A stretch of 64,000 bases of DNA, taken from positions 10,394,166 through 10,458,165 of the forward strand of contig JAPTYO010000005.1 of NCBI GenBank assembly GCA_036873135.1, written 5' to 3'. The notes beneath the pieces are model-generated. The model was not told the DNA's origin and made no database searches. It was given only the letters and a program-made list of their open reading frames with translations. This DNA comes from Clarkia xantiana subsp. parviflora (lineage: Eukaryota > Streptophyta > Magnoliopsida > Myrtales > Onagraceae). Shown here piece after piece: positions 8,659 through 19,550 of this stretch. Position 1 is the stretch's first letter. Each line of letters starts with the position of its first letter. The position numbers and the translations under genes are program-made.

Positions 8659-11600
8659 TTATACGTAGTACTTCTTTAGGTGCTTCCCACTGAAGGTGTT
8701 TGTGGAGATATACCCCTCCCCATCCTCGAGGCGGTATGCATTTGCGTAGGGAACCGACGCTATCTTGTATGGTCCTTCCCACTTTGGAGATAATTTTCTG
8801 ACTTGGTCTAAGTGTGAGAACTCGTTCTTTCTGAGCACCAGTTCCCCTACGTGGAATTGCCTCTCCTTGACTTGGCGGTTGTAATATCTTGCTGATACAA
8901 GGCGCATTCGTGCATGTGCCTCTTCTGAATTCCATCTCTTATCCTCCACCATGTCTAAGTCTAAAAGCCTTGCTTTGTTGTTCTCATGCTCTTCAAAGTA
9001 CGTGGTCCTTAGGGATGATACTGCCATTTCTGCTGGCGCTACCGCTTCGGTCCCGTACACTAGGCCAAATGGCGTTTCTCCTATGGATATCTTTGGTGTT
9101 GTCCGCACTGCCCATAGAACATTTTCCAGCTCATCTACCCAACTTCCCTTGGTAGCGTGGAGTCGTTTCTTTAGGCCATCTAGCACTATTTTGTTTGCCG
9201 ACTCTACCTGTCCGTTTGTCTGAGGGTGCTTTACTGATGCGAAACGGTGGTCTATATTCAGTCTTTCGCAATACCACTGCAGTTTCTTGCTCTTGAACTG
9301 TGGGCCATTGTCACTTATTATTGCTTTTGGCACCCCGTACCTCGAGACAATGTGAGATTGGATGAAATTGACGACTTGGTCGTCTGTTGTCTTCCCCATT
9401 GCCTTTGCTTCTATCCACTTGGAGAAGTAGTCTATTGCTACAATTATGCAAGTCTTCTGACCTTTTGTTCTCGGTAGGGGGCCTATCAAATCAATCCCCC
9501 ATTGTGCGAATGGCCAGGCTCCTGAGATGGAGCTTAGCTTTGCTGCTAGGGCTGTTATATTTCTAGAGTATCTTTGGCAGTGATCACATTTTTGTACCAA
9601 GTCTGCTACTTCTTTACTCATTGATGGCCAATAGTATCCTAGGTTGTAGACCTTTCGGCTTATAGATCGTGCTCCCTCATGGCACCCCGCATCTCCCTCA
9701 TGGAGTTCTGCAAGCACTCTCTCTGTTTCTAGGTATGTTATGCATTTGAGGAAAGGCGTGGAGTACCCTTTCTTGTAGAGTTCATTGTCCATCACTGCGT
9801 AATTCCTGGCCATCCTTTCAATCTTGACTGCCTCCACCTTATCCTTTGGGAGCTTTCCTTCCATAATGTATTGACGCATTGGGGTCATCCAGGCTTCTGC
9901 TTCATCTATTACTAGAACCTCCATTTGTTCTATCACTGATTGCATTCTTTGCTCTACAAAGTGAACCTCTTTGCCTGCTTCTACCCCTAGGGCTAGTTTA
10001 CTTAAGGCGTCTGCCTCTTGGTTTTGTTCTCTTGGGACTGACTCAATGTTGAAGCTTTGGAAGCTCTTTATTAGGTCCCTGGCTTGCTGCAAGTACTTCT
10101 GCATGTTTTCGGACTTTGCAGTGTAGATTCCTTTCACTTGATTGACAACTAGTTGAGAATCGCACTTGACTCTTAGATGCTTTGCCCCTACTCCTTTGGC
10201 TATTCTCAGGCCAGTTATCAGTGCTTCGTACTCAGCCTCATTGTTTGTTGCCTTAAAGGTGAGTGCCATGGCATAGCGCATAGGTGTATCACTGTTTGGT
10301 GGGTATAGTAAGAGGCCTGCACCTGAACCTCCTCCGTTGGATGACCCATCAGTATGCATTTCCCATAATTCTTCTGGTTGTGGCTCCTGACTACTACTTG
10401 CCTCGCTTGTAGTTTTGACTTCTCCCAGGTCTTCGTCTGGATTAATTCCGGTGAATTCGGCAATAAAATCTGCTAGAGCCTGCCCTTTTATGGCTGTTCT
10501 TGGGGCAAAATGAATACGAAACTCACTTAGCTCAATTGCCCATTTGGTCAGTCTTCCCGATGTGTCTGGTCTTTGGAGGAGGTGTTTCAATGGTTGGTCT
10601 GTGAGGACTGTTACTTCATGCCCATGAAAATACGGTCTCAATTTTCTTGCCGATATAATCAGTGCATAGAGGTATTTTTCTATTGGCAAGTAGTTGATCT
10701 CATACTTTGCCAATGTTTTGCTTACGAAGTATACCGGCAATTGTGCAGCGTTTTCTTCTTTAATTAGCACTGAGCTTACTGCCACGTTGCTCACGGAGAT
10801 GTAGAGGTAGAGGGGCTCCCCTGGTGTAGGCTTTGCTAGGGGTGGTAGTGTCTTTAGATGTTGTTTGAGTTGCTGGAAGGCTTCCTCACATCTCGGTGTC
10901 CATTCGAATTTCTTGTTTGCCCTTAGTACCTCAAAGAAGGGTAATGCCTTGTCTCCTATTTTGGATAGGAATCTGTTAAGGGCTGCCAACCTCCCGTTCA
11001 GTCGTTGAACCTCTTTGTGCTTCGTAGGTGACTGCATTTCTTCTATTGCTTGGAGTTTTTCGGGGTTTACCTCTATACCTCGCTGGCTTACCATGAAGCC
11101 TAAAAATTTCCCTGATTGCACCCCAAATGCGCATTTTTTCGGGTTTAGACGGACTTGGTATTGCCTCATCCTCTCAAACGTTGAGCAAAGGTTCTCCACA
11201 TGGTCCTTCTTCTCTTTGGATTTGACTATCATATCGTCCACATATGCCTCCATTGTCTTCCCAATCATGTCCCCGAAGATTTTGTTGACCATTCTTTGGT
11301 ATGTCGCTCCAGCATTTATGAGTCCGAAAGGCATCACCGTGTAATGGTATATCTCGCTATCAGCGTAGAATGCTGTGTGAGGGGCGTCCTCAGGGGCCAT
11401 TTTTATCTGGTTATATCCTGAGTATGCATCCATGAAGCTCATTAGTTGGTGACCTGATGTTGCATCCACTAACTGATCTATTCTTCGTAGCGGATATGAG
11501 TCCTTGGGGCATGCTTTGTTTAGGTCGCGATATTCGATGCACATTCTCCAACTTCCTCCCGCCTTCTTTACCAGTACTGGGTTTGCCACCCATGTTTGGA

Positions 11601-12585
11601 ATCTGATCTCTTTGATGAAATTTTCCTTTAATAGCTTTTCCACTTCTTCTTGGATAGCTATCTTTTTGCTTCCTCCCATTGGCCTTACCTTTTGTGTTAT
11701 TGGTCGCGTTGCCGCGTCTATATTGAGCTTGTGTGAGATTACTTCTTCTGATATTCCTGGCATATCGCTTGGTGACCAGGCGAACAGATCCTTGTATTCC
11801 CTTAGTAAAGTTACTAAGTGGTTTTCCTCTTCCTGAGATAAGGCGGTCCCGATTTTGGCCTTCCTATCGGGTTCTTCTATGAGTATCTCTTTTAGTTCCT
11901 CCATGGGGGCTGGTCTTCCATGATCTTCTCTTGGGTCCTCATCTACTAGTAGGACCTCTCTTGTTTTCTTCCTCTTGCCTAGTGCAATCCTTGCACATTT
12001 CCTTGCTACCTTCTGGTTACCCTTTACTTCCCCTATTCCTTGGCCTGTGGGGAATTTCATTTTCTGATGTAGTGTTGATGGTACCATACCCAACTTGTTG
12101 ATTGTAGTGGTGCCTAGGACTCCATTGTATTAATCCATTTCTTCTGTGATGAAAAAAGGTACATCGATTTTTAACTGCTTCTGGCCTACCCCCAATGTCA
12201 CGGGTAATGTGACTGCCCCCAGTGGGTATGTTGGTTCTCCTGAAAATCCCACCAAGGGGTAGTGGACCTGTTTTATGCTACTTGGTCGTACTCCCAGTAC
12301 GTTGAGGACTTTCTTGCTAATGATGTTGGGTGAGCTTCCACTGTCTACCAGGATTCTTCCAATGTCCATATCAGTGATCTTCATTGTTATGACCAGGGCA
12401 TCCTTGTTGTCTGGTAGCACATGCTCCATGTCTCTTCTTGAAAATTGTATTATATCTTCTCTCTTTCCTTTTGCTTGTTCTTCCTTTGGTTTATGGTCCT
12501 CTAACTGTACCATATACGCTTCCCTAGCATTCGCTGACTCTCCTCCAGCTCCATAACCCCCATGAATGACATATACGCCTGCCAT
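8659..12585 (-). CDS. pol: E2 pol polyprotein: protease, RT, dual RNase H, integrase (one in-frame stop)
   Basis: The frame runs from ATG at 12585, 52 nt inside the 5' LTR, to the stop at 8659. It is interrupted only by one TAA at 12130-12132. The front part (152 codons) has the linker [13 protein letters not shown] and the protease site ILVDSGSS (Asp81). In the part after the stop (1144 codons, numbered from 12093): RT with [20 protein letters not shown] and YVDD at 284-287. The first RNase H (about 425-545) lacks the usual first Asp ([11 protein letters not shown]). The archaeal-type RNase H keeps D582, E621, D645 and D695. Integrase has zinc residues H798, H805, C836, C839 and catalytic D868, D928, E964. 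No gag and no chromodomain are seen. If the stop is suppressed or recent, the enzymes look functional. Confidence 0.92.
12130..12132 (-). other. Single in-frame TAA in E2 pol
   Basis: The frame reads ...[20 protein letters not shown].... E1 has NLDAYNGILG at this place, so the stop replaces one residue in a conserved stretch just after protease. The context GAT TAA TAC is not a known readthrough signal to me. The simplest reading is one recent disabling mutation. Confidence 0.8.
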
Positions 12586-12618
12586 CTAGCTGGTGATAAT
12601 TAGGCTTTCTGTCCGAAG

Positions 12619-12636
12619 CCCACAGACGACGCCAAG
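12619..12636 (-). other. Primer-binding-site region of E2
   Basis: Directly inside the 5' LTR the minus strand reads CTTGGCGTCGTCTGTGGG, close to the TTTGGCGCCGTCTGTGGG-type sequence of many plant Gypsy elements. Confidence 0.65.
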
Positions 12637-13514
12637 TGTTAGGTTCCGAGATCAGGGTCAACGGGTGGTCGGCTCAAATCTCGTTCCTCACTGGAGATGT
12701 GGAGGATGCGGTACTCTCGGGTTGCACTGTCTTAGCTTGCGTCCTTCCTTCCTTAGCTCCTCTTCTCCTTTCGCCCTGCAGAAGGGGCAGTACCAGGCAC
12801 AGAGGGGGGGGGGGTGCCTGATGAACCCTCTCCGATGCCTAAGTCAGTATCGTTTTTAGAGAGATAAAGCTAGAGAGATGTCAGAGCAAAATTATCCAAA
12901 TTGCCAAGATGATCAAATAAATTGTGGAGGTGGGGTATTTATAGGCAACGATGTCATTAAGGTGGATTAATGACATCGTTAACCTTTAAACACAGTTAAT
13001 TAACCTTTAAACACATAATTAAGACTTTAGGATACGAAGAAGGTATGCGGAATAAACCGAGTATGGGAGTCCAAAAATGGTGCCGGGGCCCTTGGGGGGA
13101 AGGGAAATCCGACCCCCAAGGGTAGGGGTTGGGTGAGGGCACCCAACCCCTCTTAGGGAGGATGGGGTTGGCCAACCCCTCCTAGGGAGGATGGGGTTGG
13201 CCAACCCCATCCCCCCTAGGGGATATCGGGTTGGCCGACCCGATCTCTCCTAGGAGAGATCGGGTTGGTCCACCCGATCTCCCCTAGGGGAGATTGGGTC
13301 GGCTGACCCGATCTCCCCTAGGGGAGGTCGGGTGTGGCCACCCAACCTCACCTAGGTGAGTTTGACTCGGCCGGACGAGCGCTTCGGCCTCGTCCGAGCC
13401 GTTGGTGTTCTCGCGAAGTGTTCGGGTTGAAGTTTCGATTTACAATCATTAACGGGGTGATCAAAATACAACCATTCGGAAGTCAACGGGTTCAAATTGG
13501 GCGTATATTCATCA
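12637..13514 (-). repeat. 5' LTR of E2
   Basis: The 878-bp LTR is nearly identical to 3928-4727 but has about 78 extra bases. The extra length is duplicated CCAACCCCTCCTAGGGAGGAT and GATCGGGTTGGCCGACCCGATC palindromic units at about 13150-13320. TATA box on the minus strand at 12936-12943; hairpin at 12794-12820. Confidence 0.9.
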
Positions 13515-13699
13515 CAACCAAATACCAATGTTCCCGAAGGATGCACCGCACACGGCCTTCTACGCAGATAGCGACATATACAATTACAAGGTAACGCCGA
13601 TTGGTCTAATCAACGCGGGTGCGACATACCAACAGATGGTGAAAACTATATTTGGGGACCTGATTGGGAAAATCATGGAAGCATACGTCGATGACATGG
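13515..13699 (+). pseudogene. E1 pol, part B: RT palm to YVDD
   Basis: This continues E1 after the E2 insertion. It reads [31 protein letters not shown] [17 protein letters not shown], then MEAYVDDM, where Copia-1 interrupts. It matches E2 residues 231-288 closely. Parts A and B join in frame across CAACC. Confidence 0.92.
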
Positions 13700-14303
13700 T
13701 GTTAGATTACGGGAGGTAATCACTAGGGATACTTAAACATGGTACATGCTAGTAGTTAGAATTACGCAGTAGAAGTTTTGCACATACATTTAAGGTGATC
13801 GATAGACCCAAGATCTTCTCAGGAGGGAGTTCATGATCCTCCGGTTGGGACCCGTAGAGGTTCTTGTTAGAGAAGCCCTACGTGGTGCAAGCTCCACAGC
13901 AAAGCCTCTGATCGATTATTGGCACGGGGACAGATCTTTGGAGAGTTTGCTCGAAGGAAATTTGACACACCCATGGTGAGGTATATGGTTCAGCCGAACT
14001 AGGGTTTATGGGGGGATGGTTTTTCTCTCTAAAACACTCTAATGAGGGAATTGTGATTAACCCTAAAAAAATCCCCTAACACCTCTTATTTATAGGAGGA
14101 GTAATGTGGAAAAAATTCCACTTTACCCTCCTTACATATTTCGGTCGGCTTATGTATTTGGGGAGGCCCAATTTTGGGCCTCCCATGTCAATTGGGATTT
14201 GGGTCTAGCCCAATTACCCTAATGTGACATTTACCCAAGTTCATTAGGTAAACTATACATATTATGGGCTACCAATTACGGCGCCCATTACCAAATGCTT
14301 ACA
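13700..14303 (-). repeat. 3' LTR of Copia-1
   Basis: 604 bp, + strand start TGTTAGATTACGGGAGG and end AAATGCTTACA. The purine-rich GGCGAGTGGGAGC on the minus strand next to it (14304-14316) is the polypurine tract. Confidence 0.92.
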
Positions 14304-15380
14304 GCTCCCACTCGCCGGAATGGGAGGGTGCCTGTTAACGTATTGTCGTCCAAATATGCATCAACATTTCTCTCCTTTGATCTTCTCCTTGCTTCTGAAT
14401 AGTTCATACGAGATTTTCCATGCGATAGGCGGATAAGACGGGCATTGTGCTACTTATCTGTTAGGAGTATTATAGCGCCCGCGGAACGTTGATTCCCTTT
14501 TCTCCAATCTACCTGTTATAAACAACATTTATATTGTACCGCCCTGTATCCTGGGTCAACTGTTAATTCTCCATTTGTATAGTTTCCACATAGGAACACT
14601 TCTCCAAGGCATCCGTACAAGTATTCACAACCTTCAGCTAATATCCGGTTGGTGGCCACCTAGTAAATACAAGAGTCGGTGAATTACAGATGAACTTGAC
14701 TATCCCCATCGCTCATACAAGAGTCACTGGGCCTTTTTGTTAGCACTACGCTCGTACGCCGGGAAGCGAACATTGAGCCTGACCTTAGATATGAGTTTTG
14801 AGTCCGTGAGGATACTTTAGGTGCCTATTCATAAGGCTCCTGGGATCAATCACACGCTCGAGGTAAAGAAGTTTGTGCCCGCCAGAATCAGGAGGATTCC
14901 TTCCTAGCACAACCGAGTTGTGACCTCGTGGTCGAACGTGGCACGCACAGTATGAAGCACGTGTTGATAGAATACCTAAACCTTTTGGGTTGACGGCAAA
15001 GGGATATGTCAATCATGCTATCACAGATTCTCATCTGACCCAGAATGTGATTAAATGACGAACGAAGTTCATCACGTCGAGTTACTTCGAAACTAGATAA
15101 TCGTCCTGCTTAATCAGGTTTATCCCCCTGACTCTTAGCCAGTCTTGCTTGGTAGAGGCCTCCCTCCACCGCAAGACTACCGTACATGTGTGACTAGGTA
15201 AGGCCACATTCGACATAGTTTGGCAGAGGATTGCGTCCTCCTACGACTTAGTTTATAGACCGTAAATCTGGTGTAATCAAAAAATTATGACGTCGATTGA
15301 TCATAAACTCAGTTGCAATTATTTCGGTTACAAAATGTAACTTTCTAATATCAAAATGCTATCACAGATACATTCAATTT
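14304..15380 (-). other. Copia-1 3' noncoding region
   Basis: About 1.08 kb between the RNase H stop and the LTR. No intact ORF. The same stretch, 1.08-1.14 kb long, recurs in the other Copia copies at 26639-27762, 46553-47667, 50062-51197 and 53266-54367. A 75-residue open frame (14785-15012) has relatives at 47048-47242 but is broken in the right palindrome arm, so it is probably not a protein. Confidence 0.7.
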
Positions 15381-16900
15381 CTAGACCCTACGCAATCCAA
15401 GCAGTCTTACATGCTTTTCGAATATGTCTCTGCGTAGTGGGTTAGTTAATGGGTGCGCCACCAAGTTATTTGTGGGCAAGTATTCTATAGTGATTATATT
15501 GTCTACTACTATTGAAATTTAGCATGAAATTACTTATCATCAATGTATTTGGTCCTACTACGATACTTCGGATTCTCAACTGCCGCAATGGCTGCTTGAC
15601 TGTCAGAGAAGACCTTCACAGGTTTATTCTCAACATCACCATCAAGCAGTGCAGTTAGAAGCCTTTTGAGTCGGACCGCTTCCTATGCATTCTTAGAGAG
15701 AGCTATGAATTCCGATTCCATTGTGCACAACGCGTCTTAGGTTTGCTTCTTGCTAATCCATGAAATGGCGGTATTAGCAAGGAGGAATGCTCCTCCCGTG
15801 GTTGACTTATGATCATCCGGATTGCCACCACGGTCGGCGTCAATGTAATCAGTCAATTCTAACTTCCTGCCCTCATAGCATAGTTCGTAGTCGGCAGTAC
15901 CTTATCAGATAACGAGTTCCTCGTTTTATAGTCTTTAAATGATGATGACCAGGATCTGATAGAAAACGTGCTACTAGGCCTACGGCGTAACAGATATCCA
16001 GACGGGTGTGTTACATGGCGTAGAACAAACTACCGACCATGCTAAAACATCCTGCACCCTTTATCTATTCACGTTCTTCCAGGTTCTTGGGGCCGTCACG
16101 TTCTTGACAGTGCGCACCCAAGCAACATCGGCGTTTCCACGGATTTTGGCATTCTGTAGTATTAATCCTTTTCAACAGCTTGTTGATTTTGGCTTCTTGA
16201 GACAGACACAATTTCTGGGTAGCCCGATCTCTAGCAATTTTAATGCCCAAGATGTATGTGGCCTCTCCCATGTCCTTCATCTCAAATACAGATGCCAACC
16301 AAGACTTTGACTTGTTCATAAAACTCATGTCGTTTGCGGCAATGAATATGTCGTCCACGTATAAAGTTAAGATGAGATACTTAGACGCGGAGGCCTCATA
16401 ATAAACGCACGGATCCTCATGAAAATTCACAAATCTGTTTCCTACGATTTCCTCGTGGAATTTGCGGTATCATTGCCGAGACGACTGTTCAAGACCCTAG
16501 ATGGACCTATGGAGTTTAAAAACTTTTACGTTTGTAACCAGGGGTACTAAACCCTCTGGTTGCTCCATGTAGATCTCTTCTTCCAGGTCTCCGAGGAGGA
16601 ATGCGGTCTTTATACTCATTTGGTGAGGTTTGTAAGCGAAACCTGCAACCAGGACCATGAATGGCCCTGCACCGTGGTTTTACGCACATGTGTTGAGTAT
16701 GTTTCGTCAAAGTCCACTCCATGAAGTTGGGTATAGCCTTTCGCAATAAGTCGAGCTTTGTATCGTTCGACCTTTTTCCATCAGTGGTGAGCCATCTTTC
16801 AGGACTCACCTTATCCTTATGTCCATGTGGTTGGCAGGTAAATCCACTATTGACTTTAATGGCTTTCATTCAGGCGATCTCTCTCATTTATTATTTTCTT
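15381..16900 (-). pseudogene. Copia-1 RT and RNase H
   Basis: Read on the minus strand, RT starts near 16900 with decayed KWVLKLKL-like and [15 protein letters not shown] segments in shifting frames. The catalytic block is well kept at 16065-16430: LTLYVDDIFIAANDMSF, VFEMKDMGEATYILGIKIA, LSQEA. RNase H follows over 15381-16060 with DADHGGNPDD-like, SEFIALS-like and QAAIAAVENPKY segments and ends LLGLRRV. Several frameshifts and stops make it inactive. Confidence 0.85.
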
Positions 16901-18689
16901 CCATTTTTCTACTTGAGATCTTTCCAATGCATGTCGACTGTCGATAGAGTGAGGTTATCATTCTTCCAGATGGGATACTTCTTTGGAGAAGCTCGATGCC
17001 TTTGAATTTCGTCTAGGCTTGATTATCCCATGTTTGAGTCTTAATGTCTCTCCCACTCGGAATAATGCCTCTTATCAGAGCATTTCTTCTAATTGGGATC
17101 AATTCTCCTACTCAAGATGATGCTTCTCATAGGAGAATCACTTTCTATTGGGTACAAGAGGAGTGCTTTAACCATAATGGACAACTTTCCTTGTACGATT
17201 TCTTGTTCTCAGAATTTTGCTTCCAAGATGAATTCCTTGATCAGTAGGATATGGAACCAAGTTTGTCGGATCACTCCCACTGAGAACAATGGGTAGTGTA
17301 GGTAGTTGTGATATCCTCGGTTTAGCATTACAATAATCAGGATTGATTCGTCCAAACAACAACAGTGATTACTTGTGGTAGGTGTTTAGACCTCCAGCTG
17401 GATTTATTATGAAAATATTCCCATTATCATTTACCATGTCATTCACTTGAGTTGCTGGTTTAAATCTCTCCCGCTCGAATTAAGTGGGACCTGATGTCAG
17501 TAATATCCTCTTCTGTCTGATTAAGACTCATTATTCTGAACTGTCGATGCATCGTAAAATTCGTCCTCAAGTATCTAATGTCATATGTTCGAACACGATA
17601 CCATGTCTTTAAGCTGTAAACATGTATTTTCAAATAGTAGTAACATACTCTTGTCCTAAATTCGTGTTTAATGCGCAAATTAATGCCGCATGATGATATG
17701 AGTAGCTCATTATCATTCTTCAGCTTTTATGGCGGCGTGTCTTACCGATTACAATGGAACATAGTTTTACATTAATGTGAATCATTTTCTCATCATCCCA
17801 TAGGGAACGAGTGACGAAATGACTACAACATTTATGTTTTCAAACTATGCCTATAGAAGCGTGTCATTTGATTTGAATGCGTAGCCTGACTTATCGTTCA
17901 AGGCGTATGGAATAAAAATCGTTTAACCGACTTAATCCTTCTTCGCTTGCTAACTTATTTCAGAGATTTTATCCCATCTCCGAACTGAGCGTTTCAGGGT
18001 TTTCACCTTATGCGTCAGTTGATACTTTTACAAGGTCGTAGTAGCTTTCGAAGCCTACTTTCTACCGATGTAAACGTTATCAGTAAGTTATTTACGAAGG
18101 AATGCAAACGAAAATGCAGCACATCATCATTTTAAACACTTCTGTATTAAACTCATACTTTGAAACGATGTGTTCCTCTTTCGAGGTCCACTTGAGCTAG
18201 GCACAACTTACCCTAGTATAACCTTCGGTCAAATCGTTTCATTTCTGAATTTAATATAATTTAATCCTATCTGTTTCGCATATGATTATCATTACAGTTT
18301 ATTTCATTCAATGGAGGAATAATAATAAAGAAAGATATAAGCAATATACTTATAAGCAATGCATTAAACAGCTAATTAAAATGATCGAAAAGCTTGAGAA
18401 ACGGTAATTAATACTTTCTCTGAGCATTGTTACATGCTCAAAATAAAATGTTTCCTGTATTTCAAGGAACATTATTAGGTATCCTTTAAACTGAAGAATT
18501 TAGAAGAGGTTTATTAAGCAAAGCAAATAAAGATAAAAAGTCTTTCATTCAGTCTTTATATCTTCGGGGCAAGTTCCTCAAGTTTGTGCTTGTTCTCCTT
18601 CTCGGTTATGTAATCCAAAAGAATGAATTGAATTATTCTCGAGTAAGAGGAGTCCTAGAAGAACTTATGAGTTTATCATTATTCTTCAG
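16901..18689 (-). other. Copia-1 region where protease and integrase are expected
   Basis: About 1.8 kb between gag and RT. I find no DTGA-type protease site, no HHCC finger and no integrase D-D-E motif. The part next to RT (16990-17400) resembles 29400-29800 of Copia-2, including repeated CTCCCACT motifs. 17400-18540 is AT-rich and resembles 29930-30560 of Copia-2. Shared absence in two copies suggests the deletion is older than both insertions. Confidence 0.55.
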
Positions 18690-19550
18690 CACGTACCTTG
18701 GGAGGATTGGTACATGCATTAGCAAGGTGTCCTTTCACGCCACACCTAAAACACGTTCGAGTTTCCTCTTTACGTGTCAGTTTTGCTTTGCCTTTCTTAC
18801 CACCGAATTGCTTTCGCTTGAACTTATTCTAAGGTTTCGGAGCTAGAGGCTTATCAGCCTTGACCTTGAAAGTCTTTCCCTTCCTCTTACACTTTCCCTT
18901 TTGCTCAGCTGGAAATGACGATGCGATATGCATTTCCGCCCTAGGCTTTTCAGCCTTGAGACGATCCTCTTCCAGCTCGAGATGAACTCGCACTTTCTCG
19001 ACTTTGTCGAGTTGAGTGGCATGGGTAAGCTGCATTTTCATGCTACTCCAAGAGTCAGGTAAGGATCGGATCACGCATTGGACTTTCTGTTCCTCCGTCA
19101 GGATTTCTCCTGCTTCCTTGAGTTCAGCAAGCATGTTCGACATGTGTTTGATATGCTCATTCATTGTATGCTTTGGATTCATTTTGTATGAGTCTAAAGC
19201 GATGTTCAACGATAGCTTCTGGGCAGTGGTGTAAGCACCAAACCCTACCTTAAGACCATCCCATAGGTCTTTGGCAGACTCATAGTGATCGTACCCATAG
19301 AGTATGTAATCCTCAAGCAGTGACTGTAAGGCGGAACGGATCTCTTGGTCCTTTGCATCCCATTCATCACGGGTTTTCTCCAGTTCAGCCGTGAGGTCTC
19401 CCTCTGGCCTGACTTTCTTCGTTGTCAGATGCTCTAAAATCTCATTTCAGTAATTACCATTTTCGCTCGCTTATTCCAGATCTTATTATTGTTGCTGTTC
19501 AATCTCACTCCCTTGTTCATTTGGGAGATTACATTGCTGATCGCAGCCAT
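18690..19550 (-). pseudogene. gag: Copia-1 gag with zinc knuckle
   Basis: The minus strand starts MAAISNVISQMNKGVRLN at 19550 and, after a frameshift near 19440, continues as a UBN2-type Copia gag. Recognisable parts are ALQSLLEDYILYGYDHYESA, then MNPKHTMNEHIKHMSNML, EEQKVQCVIRSLPDSW and a basic tail. A CCHC zinc knuckle (CFRCGVKGHLANAC, 18712-18753) is the RNA-binding part of the capsid protein. The frame is broken at least once before the knuckle (stop near 18829). This is the only Copia gag in the window. Confidence 0.82.

Larger units (their letters stand above)
3928..13514 (-). mobile_element. E2: Tat-like Ty3/Gypsy LTR retrotransposon, gag-less, with antisense gene
   Basis: A 9.6-kb element on the minus strand, inserted in the RT gene of E1. 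It is flanked by the 5-bp duplication CAACC (3923-3927 and 13515-13519). Deleting it and one duplicate restores E1 as ...SGYNQIPMFPKDAP.... Order on its own strand: 5' LTR (12637-13514), primer site, protease-RT-RNase H-archaeal-type RNase H-integrase (12585-8659), a 49-bp minisatellite, an antisense spliced gene (5268-7144, + strand), and the 3' LTR (3928-4727). By eye the LTRs differ by about 2% in the first 350 bp plus an indel in a palindromic block, so the insertion is fairly recent. Gag is missing. A second RNase H and an antisense ORF after pol are known traits of plant Tat elements. Confidence 0.92.

Noticed and set aside
10218..10463. Frames on the other phases and strand across 8889-11836
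   Set aside because: Shadows of the long E2 pol frame.
14785..15012. 75-residue frame in the Copia 3' region as a conserved small protein
   Set aside because: Its counterpart in the right palindrome arm (about 50460-50700) has stops and the frame is not kept in the other copies.
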